A stretch of 35,704 nucleotides of DNA from Phycisphaerae bacterium (GTDB lineage Bacteria; Planctomycetota; Phycisphaerae; Phycisphaerales; Phycisphaeraceae): positions 1 to 35,704 of the forward strand of contig JAUHYI010000051.1 of the NCBI GenBank assembly GCA_030426385.1, given 5' to 3'. The position numbers and the translations under genes are program-made. Under the pieces are notes generated by a model that saw nothing but the letters and a program-made list of their open reading frames with translations, did not search any database and was not told the DNA's origin. Shown one piece after another: positions 9,340 through 18,703 of this stretch. The stretch's first letter is position 1, and every line of letters begins with the position of its first letter.

Positions 9340-9634
9340 ATCTCGAAGACTCCAATTCAGCATTTCAAACTCCCGGATGTCATATTCTCAAGCGCACTCA
9401 CGCCCATTGTCCCGAAGGACCTGGCACACAAACGCGGATCGATAATTCCACGATCATGCTTGATGTCCACTGTAACCCCGGGAGTTAGCAAATATAGGAT
9501 GTCCCTCGGTGATTTATATTCCCGGTCACACCAACTTCTTGGAAAGCATGATAATCGATCATCACAAGGGGCTCAATAGATTTGTGGCTCGGTTGAATGA
9601 GAACAAATATCCCATTATTGAGAAGCTCATGTGT

Positions 9635-9910
9635 TTAGATAAGTAGCTTGGCTGCTACAGGGCGGTAAGCATGCAACGGCTGAGCTAAAAGGCATGTCTG
9701 TTGCAGATAAGAATGAACTGCATTTTCAACGAGGAGTAAATTCCAATGACTTTCCGGCGTGGCATCGGACTTAAGTAGGAGCAGTTTGAGAAAGAGGGGC
9801 GCAATAAACTTGGGCAACTTAGCCCGCAGGATTTCGTTTACAGCATTAAGAAATTGGATTTGTCGGGCTAGCTCATGATGAGTCGCCACCGCGTTGGCGT
9901 CTTGTGTCAC
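9635..9910 (-). pseudogene. possible N-terminal transposase fragment or small hypothetical protein, 91 aa
   Basis: The first half, ELARQIQFLNAVNEILRAKL followed by PK, resembles the coiled-coil start of planctomycete integrase-core transposases, which commonly read E-L-x-R-x-x-x-L-x-A-E-N-x-I-L-R-x-(R/K)-L-P-K. After Lys at about 9809 the similarity stops, and the rest (FIAPLFLKLLLLKSD onward) is unlike the family. The expected continuation is found at 6470 in the same orientation. The flanking stretches 9364-9634 and 9911-10026 show no other gene. Alternatively this is an unrelated small protein. Confidence 0.4.
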
Positions 9911-10026
9911 AGATGACGTTTTCTCTCGGCGAAAAAAACGTCCTATTAAATGCTTGTCCGCATGATTTAGCCATAACTCATAATTTTTAAATCGCGTGAT
10001 AGTTAAAAAGAAATATGGAAATTGCT

Positions 10027-13000
10027 TTAGTCGTTTAAGGTCAGTCCTGGCGACAAGGCGTAAAGATTGCCATCCGTACCACCGATGAAGATGATGTTGC
10101 CGGAAATCGCAGCTGACGATTTGATCGGCGTGCCGATTTTAAAGGTTGAGGCGATCTTGCCGGTGTCTAATTCCAGTACGTAGAAGACGCCATTGTCAGA
10201 TCCTACATAGTCATATTGCCCTGCGATGGTGTGGGCTGAGGCGTCCATGAATTCCTGGTATTTGCCGACATTGTGTTTGGCGGTGGTGTCGATACGCCAG
10301 ACAGATTTACCGGTGTCGATATTGCGTGCGTGCAATTCGCCGAGTCCGGAATAGTACAACTTGTCGCCGTGAACCACGGGCATTGTGAATTTATACATGC
10401 TTGATCCCACTTGCCATAGCCGCTGGCATTGGTCGTTGCTGATATCGAATGCGCTGATGCGACCGTGCTGGTTGAAGTAGAGGCGATCGTTGTAAACCGA
10501 AGGGGTGCCAAAAACCCGTTGGCGATATCCCAATGGGAATTCCCATACGAGTGAACCGCTGGACAGATCCAAGGCATAGAGGTGTTGTTGGTCGCCGATA
10601 TAGGCTCGATTGCCCGCGACGAACGCGCTTGAAATCATTCCGTGCACCACGGATTTTAATTTCCATGACCAATTAGGTTTTCCTGTATTGATATCAAGGC
10701 AAAAGAATGGCGTCGTGTCTGCGCCGACAATCACACTATCGTCGGTGGCGGTCACGGGTGCTGCTGCGTAACGATTGTCGAAATTTGCCCCTTGGTACAA
10801 ATCAAAAGTCCATAGGATTTGATGGGTTTCGAGATCAATGCCGTGGACTAAACCCGTGCTGTTCACTGCAACCAGGTGCGAACCAACAATCGCAGGGGTG
10901 TGAATGATTGAGCCGATATTTATTTTCCATAACTGTTTGCCTGTCATGGCGTCGAAAGCCACGATGCCGCCGTTGGGGCTGTCCACATTGTCATCGCGAA
11001 CCGAAGCGTAGACGACATTGCCGCGAACCAGTGGGTTTGCAAACCACACGGTTCCACTGTTTTTTGATGCTACTGGCGATGACCATAGCATGCGTAAGTG
11101 GGCTGAAGGGGTGGCGTCGGTTACGCGGGCATCGGCTTGCGGGCCGAAGTGGGTGAGCCAGTTTTTACCTAGCTCTGCCTGAGGATAAGGGTCGCTTGAT
11201 GTGGTGAAATTGGTTTGGGATTTCCAGTGTTGGTCCTGATCATCAGTAATGTGAATGGCCAGGGTATAGGCTCCCGGGGACAGGTGCAGTGGTTTGCCAT
11301 CGGCTTGCCATGACCATCGTGATTGCTGCGTCATTTTTCCATTTTCAAGCACAGGACCTTGCGGGCCTACGAGTGTGTAGGAGACATTCTGGATAATAGA
11401 GCTGGAATTATAGGTGTTGATAAGGATCGTCAGCGGTGCGCTGGCGCTTATTGATGCGTCGGGTTGAGGCCAAACAAATTCGGTTCGCTGGTCTTGACCA
11501 AGGAACACGATTTGTGACGTGACGTTATCGCCCGAAAAATGGAGTAGTCGGGGCTGCTTGGTAAACGCTCCTGCTTGTCGTTGGCGAATAGGGGCCGAAG
11601 ATATGACTGGAATGTTATTCAGTGAAGAACGATAGGTGTAAGTTTGATGGTAGTGGCCGCGCAGCACACCCACGACGTTGTGGGTTTTCGGCACTTCGTT
11701 GAGCATTTCCTGTGTACTTTCGGGCCTGTGTGTGACAAAGAAGATGTCTGTGCCAGGTTTTATCGCAGCCAGATCATTGCGTAGCCATGCGTCTTGTCGC
11801 GGTTCCAAAATACTTGCCGGTGTCATGAAGCTGGGTTCGCTGACGTATGCAATGAAATGTCGTCCTGCGTAGTCCCATGAATAGGCGGCTGGACCGAATG
11901 CCTTTTCGTAATTTTGAACTGTCGGGCCGCCTTCGATGCCGTCGTGGCCGCCGAATGAGTTGTAGGTGGGGTAGGAAAGCGTTTCTTCCACGTCACGGAG
12001 CAGTAGGAGATTTTCCATTCGCCCGAAAACGGTGAGGTCGCCCGCCCAGGTTGCAAATGCAATGGGATAACTTTTGGCTAGCGATTCCATGGTTGCCCAG
12101 TCGTAGCGAAGCTCTTCCTCGTTATTGACCAAGTCGTATTGAATATCGCTTCCCCCGAAGATGGTGAAATCTGCGCCGGGTTGGTTGGCTTTGTTGGCAT
12201 CGGGTGCGATGCCGAAAAGAACAACGTGTGAGTCTGTCGCTGTGCCATCAGGTTCGTTGGATTTTTTGAGCGGATTTTGCCAATACTCAAATGATTTCAG
12301 GGAGCCGTGGAAAGCGCGATCGCCGATTCGGTTGTTGCCGACGGTCATAAAACCATCCGTGCGAAAATCCGAATCCAAAAAAATCGGCTTTGGTGAAATC
12401 GGTTTGCCATCGAGCAATAATGCGAGTGTTGATTTTGTATCCCAATAGGCCACCACAGAATGCCATTGGTTGGCTACGATGGATTTTGCGGGCGTTTCGA
12501 TAGTGTGCCAGGCTTGGGTTCCTCGGTGGTAGTATGAAAAACGCAGGCTTCCGTTTTTATTTTTCAACACAAGGCCGTCGCCTAATGTGTAAACGCGAAA
12601 AAGTGTTTGGTCGTCGTCGAGTGAATCAAATTTAAATTGAAGCCGAATCATTCCTTGTGACTGTACCGGTACTGAAGCATAGGGGACGCGAATGCGGTCA
12701 TCCGGCGCGGTGAAATGCAAGCCATCATCGTCCGTCGATTTGGTTGGGTCGCTGAAAACGAGTTCGCTGTGAATTTGATTGCCGCTCTGGTCGAGAAGCT
12801 GATTGGCATTATGTTTGGGCCATTGATAGCGAGCGGTTGACGAACCTGCGCGTTCGGATAGCTGGGTAAGATCAACAGGTTCTGGCGGTTGAAACGCCAC
12901 GTACCATGGCGTTGTCAAGACGTAGCCGGTAGGGCGAGTCACGAACACGGATCGTGGCGTGCGGGTTTCGAATTGCAGTGAAAATTGGCCCTTGGCATCG

Positions 13001-13179
13001 GTGCGCACGACGTTTTCACCGTCTGAGACCATAATGCCATCGACGCCCGGCTCGCCGCGATCCATCTGGCCGTTTGAATTGCGATCTAAAAACACACGTC
13101 CGGTCACATCAACGCCAAAAGCGCTACTGCTGAGGGCCAATGTGAGAAAAGCAATCCCCAGTATAAATTCCAAACGCAT
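10027..13179 (-). CDS. secreted LamG, metallophosphoesterase and PQQ-type beta-propeller fusion
   Basis: About 1050 residues with a signal peptide (MRLEFILGIAFLTLALSSSA). Domains in order: a prealbumin-like N-terminal metallophosphatase accessory domain with a calcium-type loop (DRNSNGQMDRGEPG, 25-100); a LamG/concanavalin-like lectin (about 150-300); and a calcineurin-like phosphoesterase (about 335-520) with motifs GGSDIQYD, WAGDLTVFG, GGHDG, VTHRPE and RGHYHQTY. The GNHD block has become GGHD. Next come a metallophosphatase C-terminal-type beta domain and, from about 700, a PQQ-like propeller with repeated W-x-F/V-x-x-x-x-x-V-G blades. The start at 13179 was chosen because GAGGAG lies seven bases upstream and the signal peptide begins there; an upstream ATG at 13257 would add 26 non-signal residues. 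It probably hydrolyses a phosphoester outside the cytoplasm on a glycan bound by its lectin; the substrate is inferred, not known. Confidence 0.85.
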   Translation of the reverse strand: MRLEFILGIAFLTLALSSSAFGVDVTGRVFLDRNSNGQMDRGEPGVDGIMVSDGENVVRTDAKGQFSLQFETRTPRSVFVTRPTGYVLTTPWYVAFQPPEPVDLTQLSERAGSSTARYQWPKHNANQLLDQSGNQIHSELVFSDPTKSTDDDGLHFTAPDDRIRVPYASVPVQSQGMIRLQFKFDSLDDDQTLFRVYTLGDGLVLKNKNGSLRFSYYHRGTQAWHTIETPAKSIVANQWHSVVAYWDTKSTLALLLDGKPISPKPIFLDSDFRTDGFMTVGNNRIGDRAFHGSLKSFEYWQNPLKKSNEPDGTATDSHVVLFGIAPDANKANQPGADFTIFGGSDIQYDLVNNEEELRYDWATMESLAKSYPIAFATWAGDLTVFGRMENLLLLRDVEETLSYPTYNSFGGHDGIEGGPTVQNYEKAFGPAAYSWDYAGRHFIAYVSEPSFMTPASILEPRQDAWLRNDLAAIKPGTDIFFVTHRPESTQEMLNEVPKTHNVVGVLRGHYHQTYTYRSSLNNIPVISSAPIRQRQAGAFTKQPRLLHFSGDNVTSQIVFLGQDQRTEFVWPQPDASISASAPLTILINTYNSSSIIQNVSYTLVGPQGPVLENGKMTQQSRWSWQADGKPLHLSPGAYTLAIHITDDQDQHWKSQTNFTTSSDPYPQAELGKNWLTHFGPQADARVTDATPSAHLRMLWSSPVASKNSGTVWFANPLVRGNVVYASVRDDNVDSPNGGIVAFDAMTGKQLWKINIGSIIHTPAIVGSHLVAVNSTGLVHGIDLETHQILWTFDLYQGANFDNRYAAAPVTATDDSVIVGADTTPFFCLDINTGKPNWSWKLKSVVHGMISSAFVAGNRAYIGDQQHLYALDLSSGSLVWEFPLGYRQRVFGTPSVYNDRLYFNQHGRISAFDISNDQCQRLWQVGSSMYKFTMPVVHGDKLYYSGLGELHARNIDTGKSVWRIDTTAKHNVGKYQEFMDASAHTIAGQYDYVGSDNGVFYVLELDTGKIASTFKIGTPIKSSAAISGNIIFIGGTDGNLYALSPGLTLND

Positions 13180-13235
13180 GTGTAAACTCCTCGTTTTGAT
13201 AGTTCGCCACTTATATTGAATCACGTTCGAGGGCG

Positions 13236-13270
13236 AATTGGTACTGACTTCTGTCATTTTGGAACCAATT
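13236..13270. promoter_or_regulatory. inverted AATTGGT-type repeat, possible operator
   Basis: AATTGGTAC at 13236-13244 and GGAACCAATT at 13261-13270 form a spaced inverted pair. A third copy, AATTGGTTC, lies at 13387-13395, just before the regulator start. Three related motifs between the divergent genes suggest regulator binding. Which protein binds is unknown. Confidence 0.4.
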
Positions 13271-13292
13271 TGTAACGAAACCTTAACAATCG

Positions 13293-13318
13293 TTATTTGC
13301 TTTAAATAAAGCGAATAA
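13293..13318. promoter_or_regulatory. 26-bp near-palindrome, candidate operator of the GntR-type regulator
   Basis: TTATTTGCTTTA and TAAAGCGAATAA are separated by AA; 11 of 12 positions are complementary. It lies between the start of the phosphoesterase fusion (13179) and the regulator promoter (13331-13359), the classic place for an operator that controls both directions. Confidence 0.55.
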
Positions 13319-13330
13319 TTCTCATGACCC

Positions 13331-13359
13331 TTGACCTTGCAATGGCACTATGATAACAT
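13331..13359 (+). promoter_or_regulatory. sigma70-like promoter of the GntR-type regulator
   Basis: TTGACC, a 17-base spacer and TAACAT. Transcription would begin near 13366. This is downstream of the ATG at 13350 and therefore favours a translation start at 13401 or 13407. GGTACAAAT directly after the -10 box may be part of an operator. Confidence 0.55.
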
Positions 13360-13400
13360 GCGGTACAAATAAGTCAACATTTGTTCAATTGGTTCTTTTT

Positions 13401-14507
13401 ATGAGCATGTCAAAAAAACTTGCAGAACGCTTTCAGGCAAAAATTGATTCAGGCGAGTGGCCAGCCGAATCGAAGATTCCTACCGAACGGCAGTTGATGG
13501 GGCATTATCGTGCCAGCCGCAATAGCATTCGCAGCGCGCTCAAACTCCTGGAAGAAAGAAAGCTTTTGCAGACGGTGCAGGGCAGCGGTCGTAGCGTGAC
13601 CAAACTCGCGGATGACAAGCCACGCAAGGCGATGATTGGTTTGCTGGGTCGCGGCGGTGAATTTAACGGCGGGCAGAACCTTCGCTTGCTCTCGGCGGTG
13701 GATGAGGCGGTCGCCCAGCGAGGGATGCATCTAACCACATTTTCAATTCACTATGACGACCAGACCGTGGCCAGCGCCAACGATCCGGTGCCATTGGAAA
13801 TCGATAAATTGGATGGTGCGATCGTCATGGCAAGGCAATATCAAAGCGATGACGTTGCGCGTCTTCGTGATCAGATTCCGGTCGTCACCATGACACTGGA
13901 TGCGACCGACGTACAGGTGCCAAGTTATTTTATCGACTTCGGTGTCCATGCCGCCATTGCTGTTGACCAGCTTGTACGCATGGGGCATCGCCACATTATG
14001 TTGACTTTCGATGACAGCCCATTTCATAACCGCATTGGATCTGACATGCGACGTGGGTTTGCAACCGGGTTGTTAATGCATGGCATTGAGCCAACCAACG
14101 AGATGTGTCGCCGCTTGCCGTTGGCTGATATATCGGGAAAAAATTTATACAAAGAATTACGGCAAACAAATTCGGACATTACCGCTGTGGTCAGCTACGG
14201 CGAGGGAGTCCCCATGGGGATGATTGAGGAAGCTCGGGCTGCGGGAGAAGATCTGCTGGAGAGGATGTCGTTCATCTGTTTGACGGATATGGAAATCAGC
14301 AAAAGGCCAGCAGGGCTTTTTGCGCATTTTAAGTGTCCACTTGAACAACTCGCTAGCGATGCGGTGGCGGAACTCACAAGTATGATTGGCGGGCAATCGC
14401 CTAGTGAAATCTATCACTCATATCATGGCAATTTGGTCGAAGGTAAATCTTTCCAAGCCAATGGTTTTGGCTCAAAAAACATGATGCTTCGCAAAAGCAA
14501 TTTATGA
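13401..14507 (+). CDS. GntR-type HTH regulator with LacI/GalR-like sensor domain
   Basis: 368 residues from the ATG at 13401. The N-terminus is a winged helix of the GntR family: KLAERFQAKIDSGEWPAESK, IPTERQLMGHYRASRNSIRS, ALKLLEERKLL, then a wing with QGSGRSV. From about residue 70 the protein looks like a periplasmic-binding-protein-type sugar sensor (MIGLLGRGG, DGAIVMARQ, YFIDFGVHAAIAVDQLVRMG, HRHIMLTFDD, AVVSYGEG). This GntR plus LacI-sensor layout is the one known from AraR-like sugar repressors. It probably responds to a sugar released from the target glycan and controls the divergent phosphoesterase fusion and the beta-helix/glycosidase genes downstream. No clear ribosome-binding site precedes the chosen ATG; 13407 is equally possible. 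Confidence 0.85.
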   Translation: MSMSKKLAERFQAKIDSGEWPAESKIPTERQLMGHYRASRNSIRSALKLLEERKLLQTVQGSGRSVTKLADDKPRKAMIGLLGRGGEFNGGQNLRLLSAVDEAVAQRGMHLTTFSIHYDDQTVASANDPVPLEIDKLDGAIVMARQYQSDDVARLRDQIPVVTMTLDATDVQVPSYFIDFGVHAAIAVDQLVRMGHRHIMLTFDDSPFHNRIGSDMRRGFATGLLMHGIEPTNEMCRRLPLADISGKNLYKELRQTNSDITAVVSYGEGVPMGMIEEARAAGEDLLERMSFICLTDMEISKRPAGLFAHFKCPLEQLASDAVAELTSMIGGQSPSEIYHSYHGNLVEGKSFQANGFGSKNMMLRKSNL

Positions 14508-14585
14508 TCAATGTTTGTGCATTGTGGGTTATAGGAAATCGCAAAAATCAATCGATAACGTTCAGAAAATTTTAGGAGAATGAAA

Positions 14586-15629
14586 ATGAAATTACGTGTA
14601 CCCATGAATATTTTTTGTGGAAACAACTTTCAAAAGGCGAGAAAAATGCAATCATTAATTAATGGCTCGGCAAAAGCTTGTTTGGTTCTTCTCGGTATTG
14701 GTATAGGAAGCCACGCGACCAACGCCGCGATTTTGGAAGTTGGCGTATCCCAAACCTACACCACAATTCAGGCTGCCTATAACGCCGCCGGCGCGGGCGA
14801 CACCATCCAGGTTCATGGTGGTACATACGGCAGCGGTGGCGTCGTGCTTAACGGGCGTGGTGGGTTAGGGTTTAACGACAGTCATCCCAACCGTAGCGGT
14901 CTGGTGATCGAAGCCTATGGCGATGGACGTGTTTTTCTTAACGGTAATATTGAATTTTTTGGCACTAGCGATGGCAACATTGGAGGTGTCACGATCAAAG
15001 ATATGTTTATCAAGCCGGTAACATCGGGTACTGCGGGGATATGGGTGCGTTCCGATACGACGGCCACGCTTAAGGGGATGACATTAACCAACAACGTGGT
15101 TTATGGCAGTAATTTTGGGTCCGGAATTTATGTTTTTGGTGGCGGTACGCATGGCCAGCATACGATTGAACACAATACGGTGGTAGGCGGAAGTGCGGGT
15201 TCGATAGCGTTTCGTGATAGTGCGAATTCGTCCGTGCAGCCGGTTCCGATTTGGCGTAGCAATTTGGCAATAGATGCCAATATTGGATTCGATTCCGGCC
15301 TTGCGGGAAGTAGTTCAACTGGTGTGGGGCCAGATGGCCGATTTTCGTATAGCGATGCATTTGGCAATACGACTGCTGATTATGGAAGCGGTAATCCAAT
15401 TGTAAAAGGTACTGGCACAATTTCTATCGACCCGGTTTTCGCATCGATTGTTGAAACTGATCCGGATTTTCTCAACCTAAGCGCCAGCACACCAGTCTCG
15501 GTGCTCACCGGTGCTCATGATGGCACGTTTATTGGTGCGTTGGGAGTTGTAAGCGTGCCCGAGCCCGCATCGTTGGTGCTGTTGTGTGTGGGGTTAGGAT
15601 TCATCAACAAACGAAACGCGACGCGATGA
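14586..15629 (+). CDS. beta-helix PEP-CTERM protein
   Basis: About 347 residues. The start at 14586 has AGGAG seven bases upstream; the ATG at 14580 is too close to that site, and a third ATG at 14646 would begin nearer the signal peptide hydrophobic core (ACLVLLGIGIGSHATNA). Residues about 60-300 have the pattern of a right-handed parallel beta-helix as in pectate-lyase-like proteins: TYTTIQAAYNAAGAGDTIQV, GGVTIKDMFI, LTNNVVYG, IEHNTVVGG, WRSNLAID. The C-terminus is a PEP-CTERM signal: VPEPASLVLLCVGLGF followed by NKR. No catalytic triad for a known lyase family could be assigned. It lies 78 bases behind the regulator and 54 bases before the glycosidase-like gene, so a shared transcript is likely. 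Role inferred as a surface-anchored glycan-binding or glycan-cleaving protein. Confidence 0.82.
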   Translation: MKLRVPMNIFCGNNFQKARKMQSLINGSAKACLVLLGIGIGSHATNAAILEVGVSQTYTTIQAAYNAAGAGDTIQVHGGTYGSGGVVLNGRGGLGFNDSHPNRSGLVIEAYGDGRVFLNGNIEFFGTSDGNIGGVTIKDMFIKPVTSGTAGIWVRSDTTATLKGMTLTNNVVYGSNFGSGIYVFGGGTHGQHTIEHNTVVGGSAGSIAFRDSANSSVQPVPIWRSNLAIDANIGFDSGLAGSSSTGVGPDGRFSYSDAFGNTTADYGSGNPIVKGTGTISIDPVFASIVETDPDFLNLSASTPVSVLTGAHDGTFIGALGVVSVPEPASLVLLCVGLGFINKRNATR

Positions 15630-15683
15630 TGTGGTGACGCTTTCAAGCGGTGAGTATTGCAAAAAATTGATGTGTATTAACTC

Positions 15684-18671
15684 ATGGATATTTGTATGTG
15701 GCGACATGGCATTATTTGGCGCGTTGGTATTTTTGTGATCGCCATGATGGCACAAATGGAGTTGGCTGTGAGCGCACCATCAGGCCTGTCGGTTCGATAT
15801 CAATTCACCCGTTCCACCGATGAGGCCCTGGCTGATTTGTCTGGCCACGGTCATCACGGCACGGATGTTTTTGCCAAAGGCGACAACGCCTGGCTGGACA
15901 CGCCGATTGGTCCCGTTGTGCAATTCAGCGACGAACAGGATCGCATCAGCGTGCCGTATGCGTCTTTTCCTGGCAAACAGGGGCAGACGCGTATGCGTTT
16001 GCGTATTGACGATCTCCGCGCGGATCAAGTGTTAACTCGGGTTTATAGTGTGGGGGGTGATGGCTTGAGATTGCGCGTGGTCGATGGGCAATTGCGCTTT
16101 GATTATTACCATCGCGCTCAGTCGCAATGGCTATCCGCAAAATGCCCCGCGAGTGCTCTGCAAGCAGGGCAGTGGCATGACCTAGGCGCGTCATGGAGCG
16201 CCGCGGGCGGGTTGGTCGTTCATATAGACGGAAAAATCGCAGCCGTTCAAGAATTGAATCTCACGCCAGATTTTGGAACGCAGGGAACCGTCACGATAGG
16301 CAATGTGGATCAAGGCGGGCATCATTTGCACGGCGCGCTTGCGCTGTTTGAGATGGATAAAAACGTGGCCACCGCGGAATCCAATCGTGAATTACAGGAT
16401 CGCCCTCAAAAGGATTTTCTCGTTTTCACCGATGAGCAGGTACTTGGCCTTGCCAACCAGCACATGGGTATTCTTTTTTCAAAAAAATATGCGGTGCCTG
16501 TTGGTTCGATCCGCGGTGAGAAGAACGATGCCCACGCATCATTGCTAACCGATCAGTATCAGCTTGGCGATTTGAAACTTTGGGATGTTACCTTGACCGC
16601 GGATCATGGTCGTGGTCCATCCTTGTCTTTTGATAATCTCGATCGTCATGCGAAGCCTTCCGTACAAATCGAGCGTGTTCAAGATGGCATGCGTGCGTCA
16701 CTAAAATGGGACGGGTTGCAGGTTCCTGATGCGAAGGAAGCCGTGACCGTCCACGTGACTGTGGATTTGCCTAACGATTCTAAATTGTCGTATTGGCGTC
16801 TTAATATTGATATGCCTGCAACAAGTAAGTGGGGCGTTGATCACATTCAATTCCCGTTGCTGCGCCTGGCTCCGCCTGCGTCTTCGGCTCGAGACGTACG
16901 CATGGCGTTGCCTTACCGTTGGGGTTTGAATTTGCCCGATCCATTCTATGTTGAGCAACAAGAATCATCGGGCGATCAAGAAAAAGAATACCAACGAATC
17001 ACGGACTATCCCGCCAACATGCACATGCAGTTTTTTGCATTGTGTGGCGAATCGGGTGAATCAACCTATTTCGCCACCTATGATGGCCAGGGGTTTTCCA
17101 AGCAGTATGAATTCACCGCGTTGCCCACGCAGGAAATTATTCGTTTAGCCGTAACGCATCATCCCGAGGAACGCGGACAGAAATCGTATCGCATGTCATA
17201 CCCCTGCGTGCTGGGTGTTTTTGAGGGCGATTGGTATGACGCTACCCAAATCTATCGACAATGGGCGGTGCAACAATCCTGGTGTGCCAAGGGTCCGCTC
17301 AGCGAGCGTCGTGATTCGCCTGATTGGATCACGCAGGTTGATATAACTGTCAAAAATTCCATGTCACCAGGGCGCACGCTTGAAAGCAACGTGGCCTGTC
17401 TGGATAAGTTGACGCAAGCATTTGGTGGGCCGATTTTATCTTGTTGGTATCACTGGAATGAATACGATCCCGCTCGCACAATTATTCCTCAGGCGTCATT
17501 GCCTGAGACGGCTGACAATGGTCGGTCGGTGGTTCCTAAGATTGGTGTGACCGAAGCGCTTTCTCATTTTAAAAAAATTGGTGTTAATTCAACCGCCTAT
17601 GTTAATTCCAAGGTATACGAACAAGGTGTGGCTCCTGACGATGAAACGCGAAGAATGGAGCCGGCTGGGATCAGAAATGAGCACGGCGAAATTCCTCTTT
17701 ACAACAAAACGACACTTCCGCAATGGCTGATGTGTCGGGCCAGCACACTGTGGCAAGACCAGCTCGTTGAGCGTACTCACGAAATAATGAACGCAGGGTT
17801 TCGTGGCGTTTATTTTGACAGTTTTGGTCGTGATGAACAGTGGTGCTTTTCGGATGACCATGGCCATCCCGTTGCCGGTGGCAATGTGGGCACGAATGGT
17901 CAACACCGTTTGGCCGAACGTGTGATCCAGGCAGCCCGCGAGCATGATGCTGACGCGGTATTGATTTCGGAAGCGTCTGTTGAATATTTCATAGACGTGA
18001 TCGATGCAAAGTTATTGCACTACGATGTTCTGGAAAACGGTTGTCCGTTATGGATGGCGGTGTACCACGATTATCAAACCTATTTCGGACGATCGTTCGG
18101 CAGCGAGCGTGATGCGACGCCGCATAGCTATCGGTTGCGTCTTGGGAATTTGTTTATTAATGGTGGGCAGCTGGGGCGATTGTTTGCGTTCGGATCGAGC
18201 GGGCACTATCCATTAACCGATCAAAACGCCGATGAATTAGCCTATTTTCAGCAATTGATGTACCTGCGCAAAACGCAACGAGAATTTCTCACCCTGGGTT
18301 CAATGCTACGTCCGGTACGCATCGAACCTACCCCCGAATTGGCCCGTTCGGACAGTGGGCGTGCGGTGGATGTGCCTTCGATTTTGACATCCAGTTGGCA
18401 ATCCGCCGATGGGCGCGTTGGCACTGTGGTGGTTAATGCCAACGACGAGCCGCGCGATATTGATTTGGTTTTTGATGCGGTTGAATACGGATTCGATGAG
18501 GGCAGTTTGTTTCGCGTAGACTGCCATGGATTAGACGCGTCAGGTGGTAACGCATCAAATGGTCGTCAATTATTAAGCCCGCAAGTATCCAGCCATGCGG
18601 TTCGCATCGATCAGCGGCTGAATGCGACTGAGGCGATTCTTTTGGAATTTTCTGTTCATTCATCAAATTGA
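15684..18671 (+). CDS. secreted LamG plus DUF6259-like putative glycoside hydrolase
   Basis: 995 residues with an N-terminal signal segment (IIWRVGIFVIAMMAQ...AVSA). Residues about 35-235 form a LamG lectin domain closely similar to the one in the divergent phosphoesterase fusion (RISVPYAS, RVYSVGGDGL, LRFDYYHR, HLHGALALFE). The rest resembles DUF6259-type proteins: a beta-sandwich part with the GVFEGDWYDATQIYRQWA motif, then a TIM-barrel-like part. Asp712 in GVYFDSFGRD and Glu763 in ISEASVEY are the best catalytic candidates, by analogy with clan GH-D/GH31-like barrels. A paralogue at 23838-26918 has its Asp and Glu at 712 and 764. It probably cleaves a polysaccharide outside the cytoplasm; the linkage is unknown. 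The ATG at 15684 has no strong ribosome-binding site; 15696 is another option. Confidence 0.8.
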   Translation: MDICMWRHGIIWRVGIFVIAMMAQMELAVSAPSGLSVRYQFTRSTDEALADLSGHGHHGTDVFAKGDNAWLDTPIGPVVQFSDEQDRISVPYASFPGKQGQTRMRLRIDDLRADQVLTRVYSVGGDGLRLRVVDGQLRFDYYHRAQSQWLSAKCPASALQAGQWHDLGASWSAAGGLVVHIDGKIAAVQELNLTPDFGTQGTVTIGNVDQGGHHLHGALALFEMDKNVATAESNRELQDRPQKDFLVFTDEQVLGLANQHMGILFSKKYAVPVGSIRGEKNDAHASLLTDQYQLGDLKLWDVTLTADHGRGPSLSFDNLDRHAKPSVQIERVQDGMRASLKWDGLQVPDAKEAVTVHVTVDLPNDSKLSYWRLNIDMPATSKWGVDHIQFPLLRLAPPASSARDVRMALPYRWGLNLPDPFYVEQQESSGDQEKEYQRITDYPANMHMQFFALCGESGESTYFATYDGQGFSKQYEFTALPTQEIIRLAVTHHPEERGQKSYRMSYPCVLGVFEGDWYDATQIYRQWAVQQSWCAKGPLSERRDSPDWITQVDITVKNSMSPGRTLESNVACLDKLTQAFGGPILSCWYHWNEYDPARTIIPQASLPETADNGRSVVPKIGVTEALSHFKKIGVNSTAYVNSKVYEQGVAPDDETRRMEPAGIRNEHGEIPLYNKTTLPQWLMCRASTLWQDQLVERTHEIMNAGFRGVYFDSFGRDEQWCFSDDHGHPVAGGNVGTNGQHRLAERVIQAAREHDADAVLISEASVEYFIDVIDAKLLHYDVLENGCPLWMAVYHDYQTYFGRSFGSERDATPHSYRLRLGNLFINGGQLGRLFAFGSSGHYPLTDQNADELAYFQQLMYLRKTQREFLTLGSMLRPVRIEPTPELARSDSGRAVDVPSILTSSWQSADGRVGTVVVNANDEPRDIDLVFDAVEYGFDEGSLFRVDCHGLDASGGNASNGRQLLSPQVSSHAVRIDQRLNATEAILLEFSVHSSN

Positions 18672-18703
18672 AATGGCTTGCCATGGATATCAGGAATAAT
18701 AAA

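Noticed and set aside
9452-9552. Inverted pair ATCATGCTT / AAGCATGAT upstream of the PEP-CTERM repeat gene
   Set aside because: Arms are only nine bases long and more than 80 bases apart; chance occurrence is likely.
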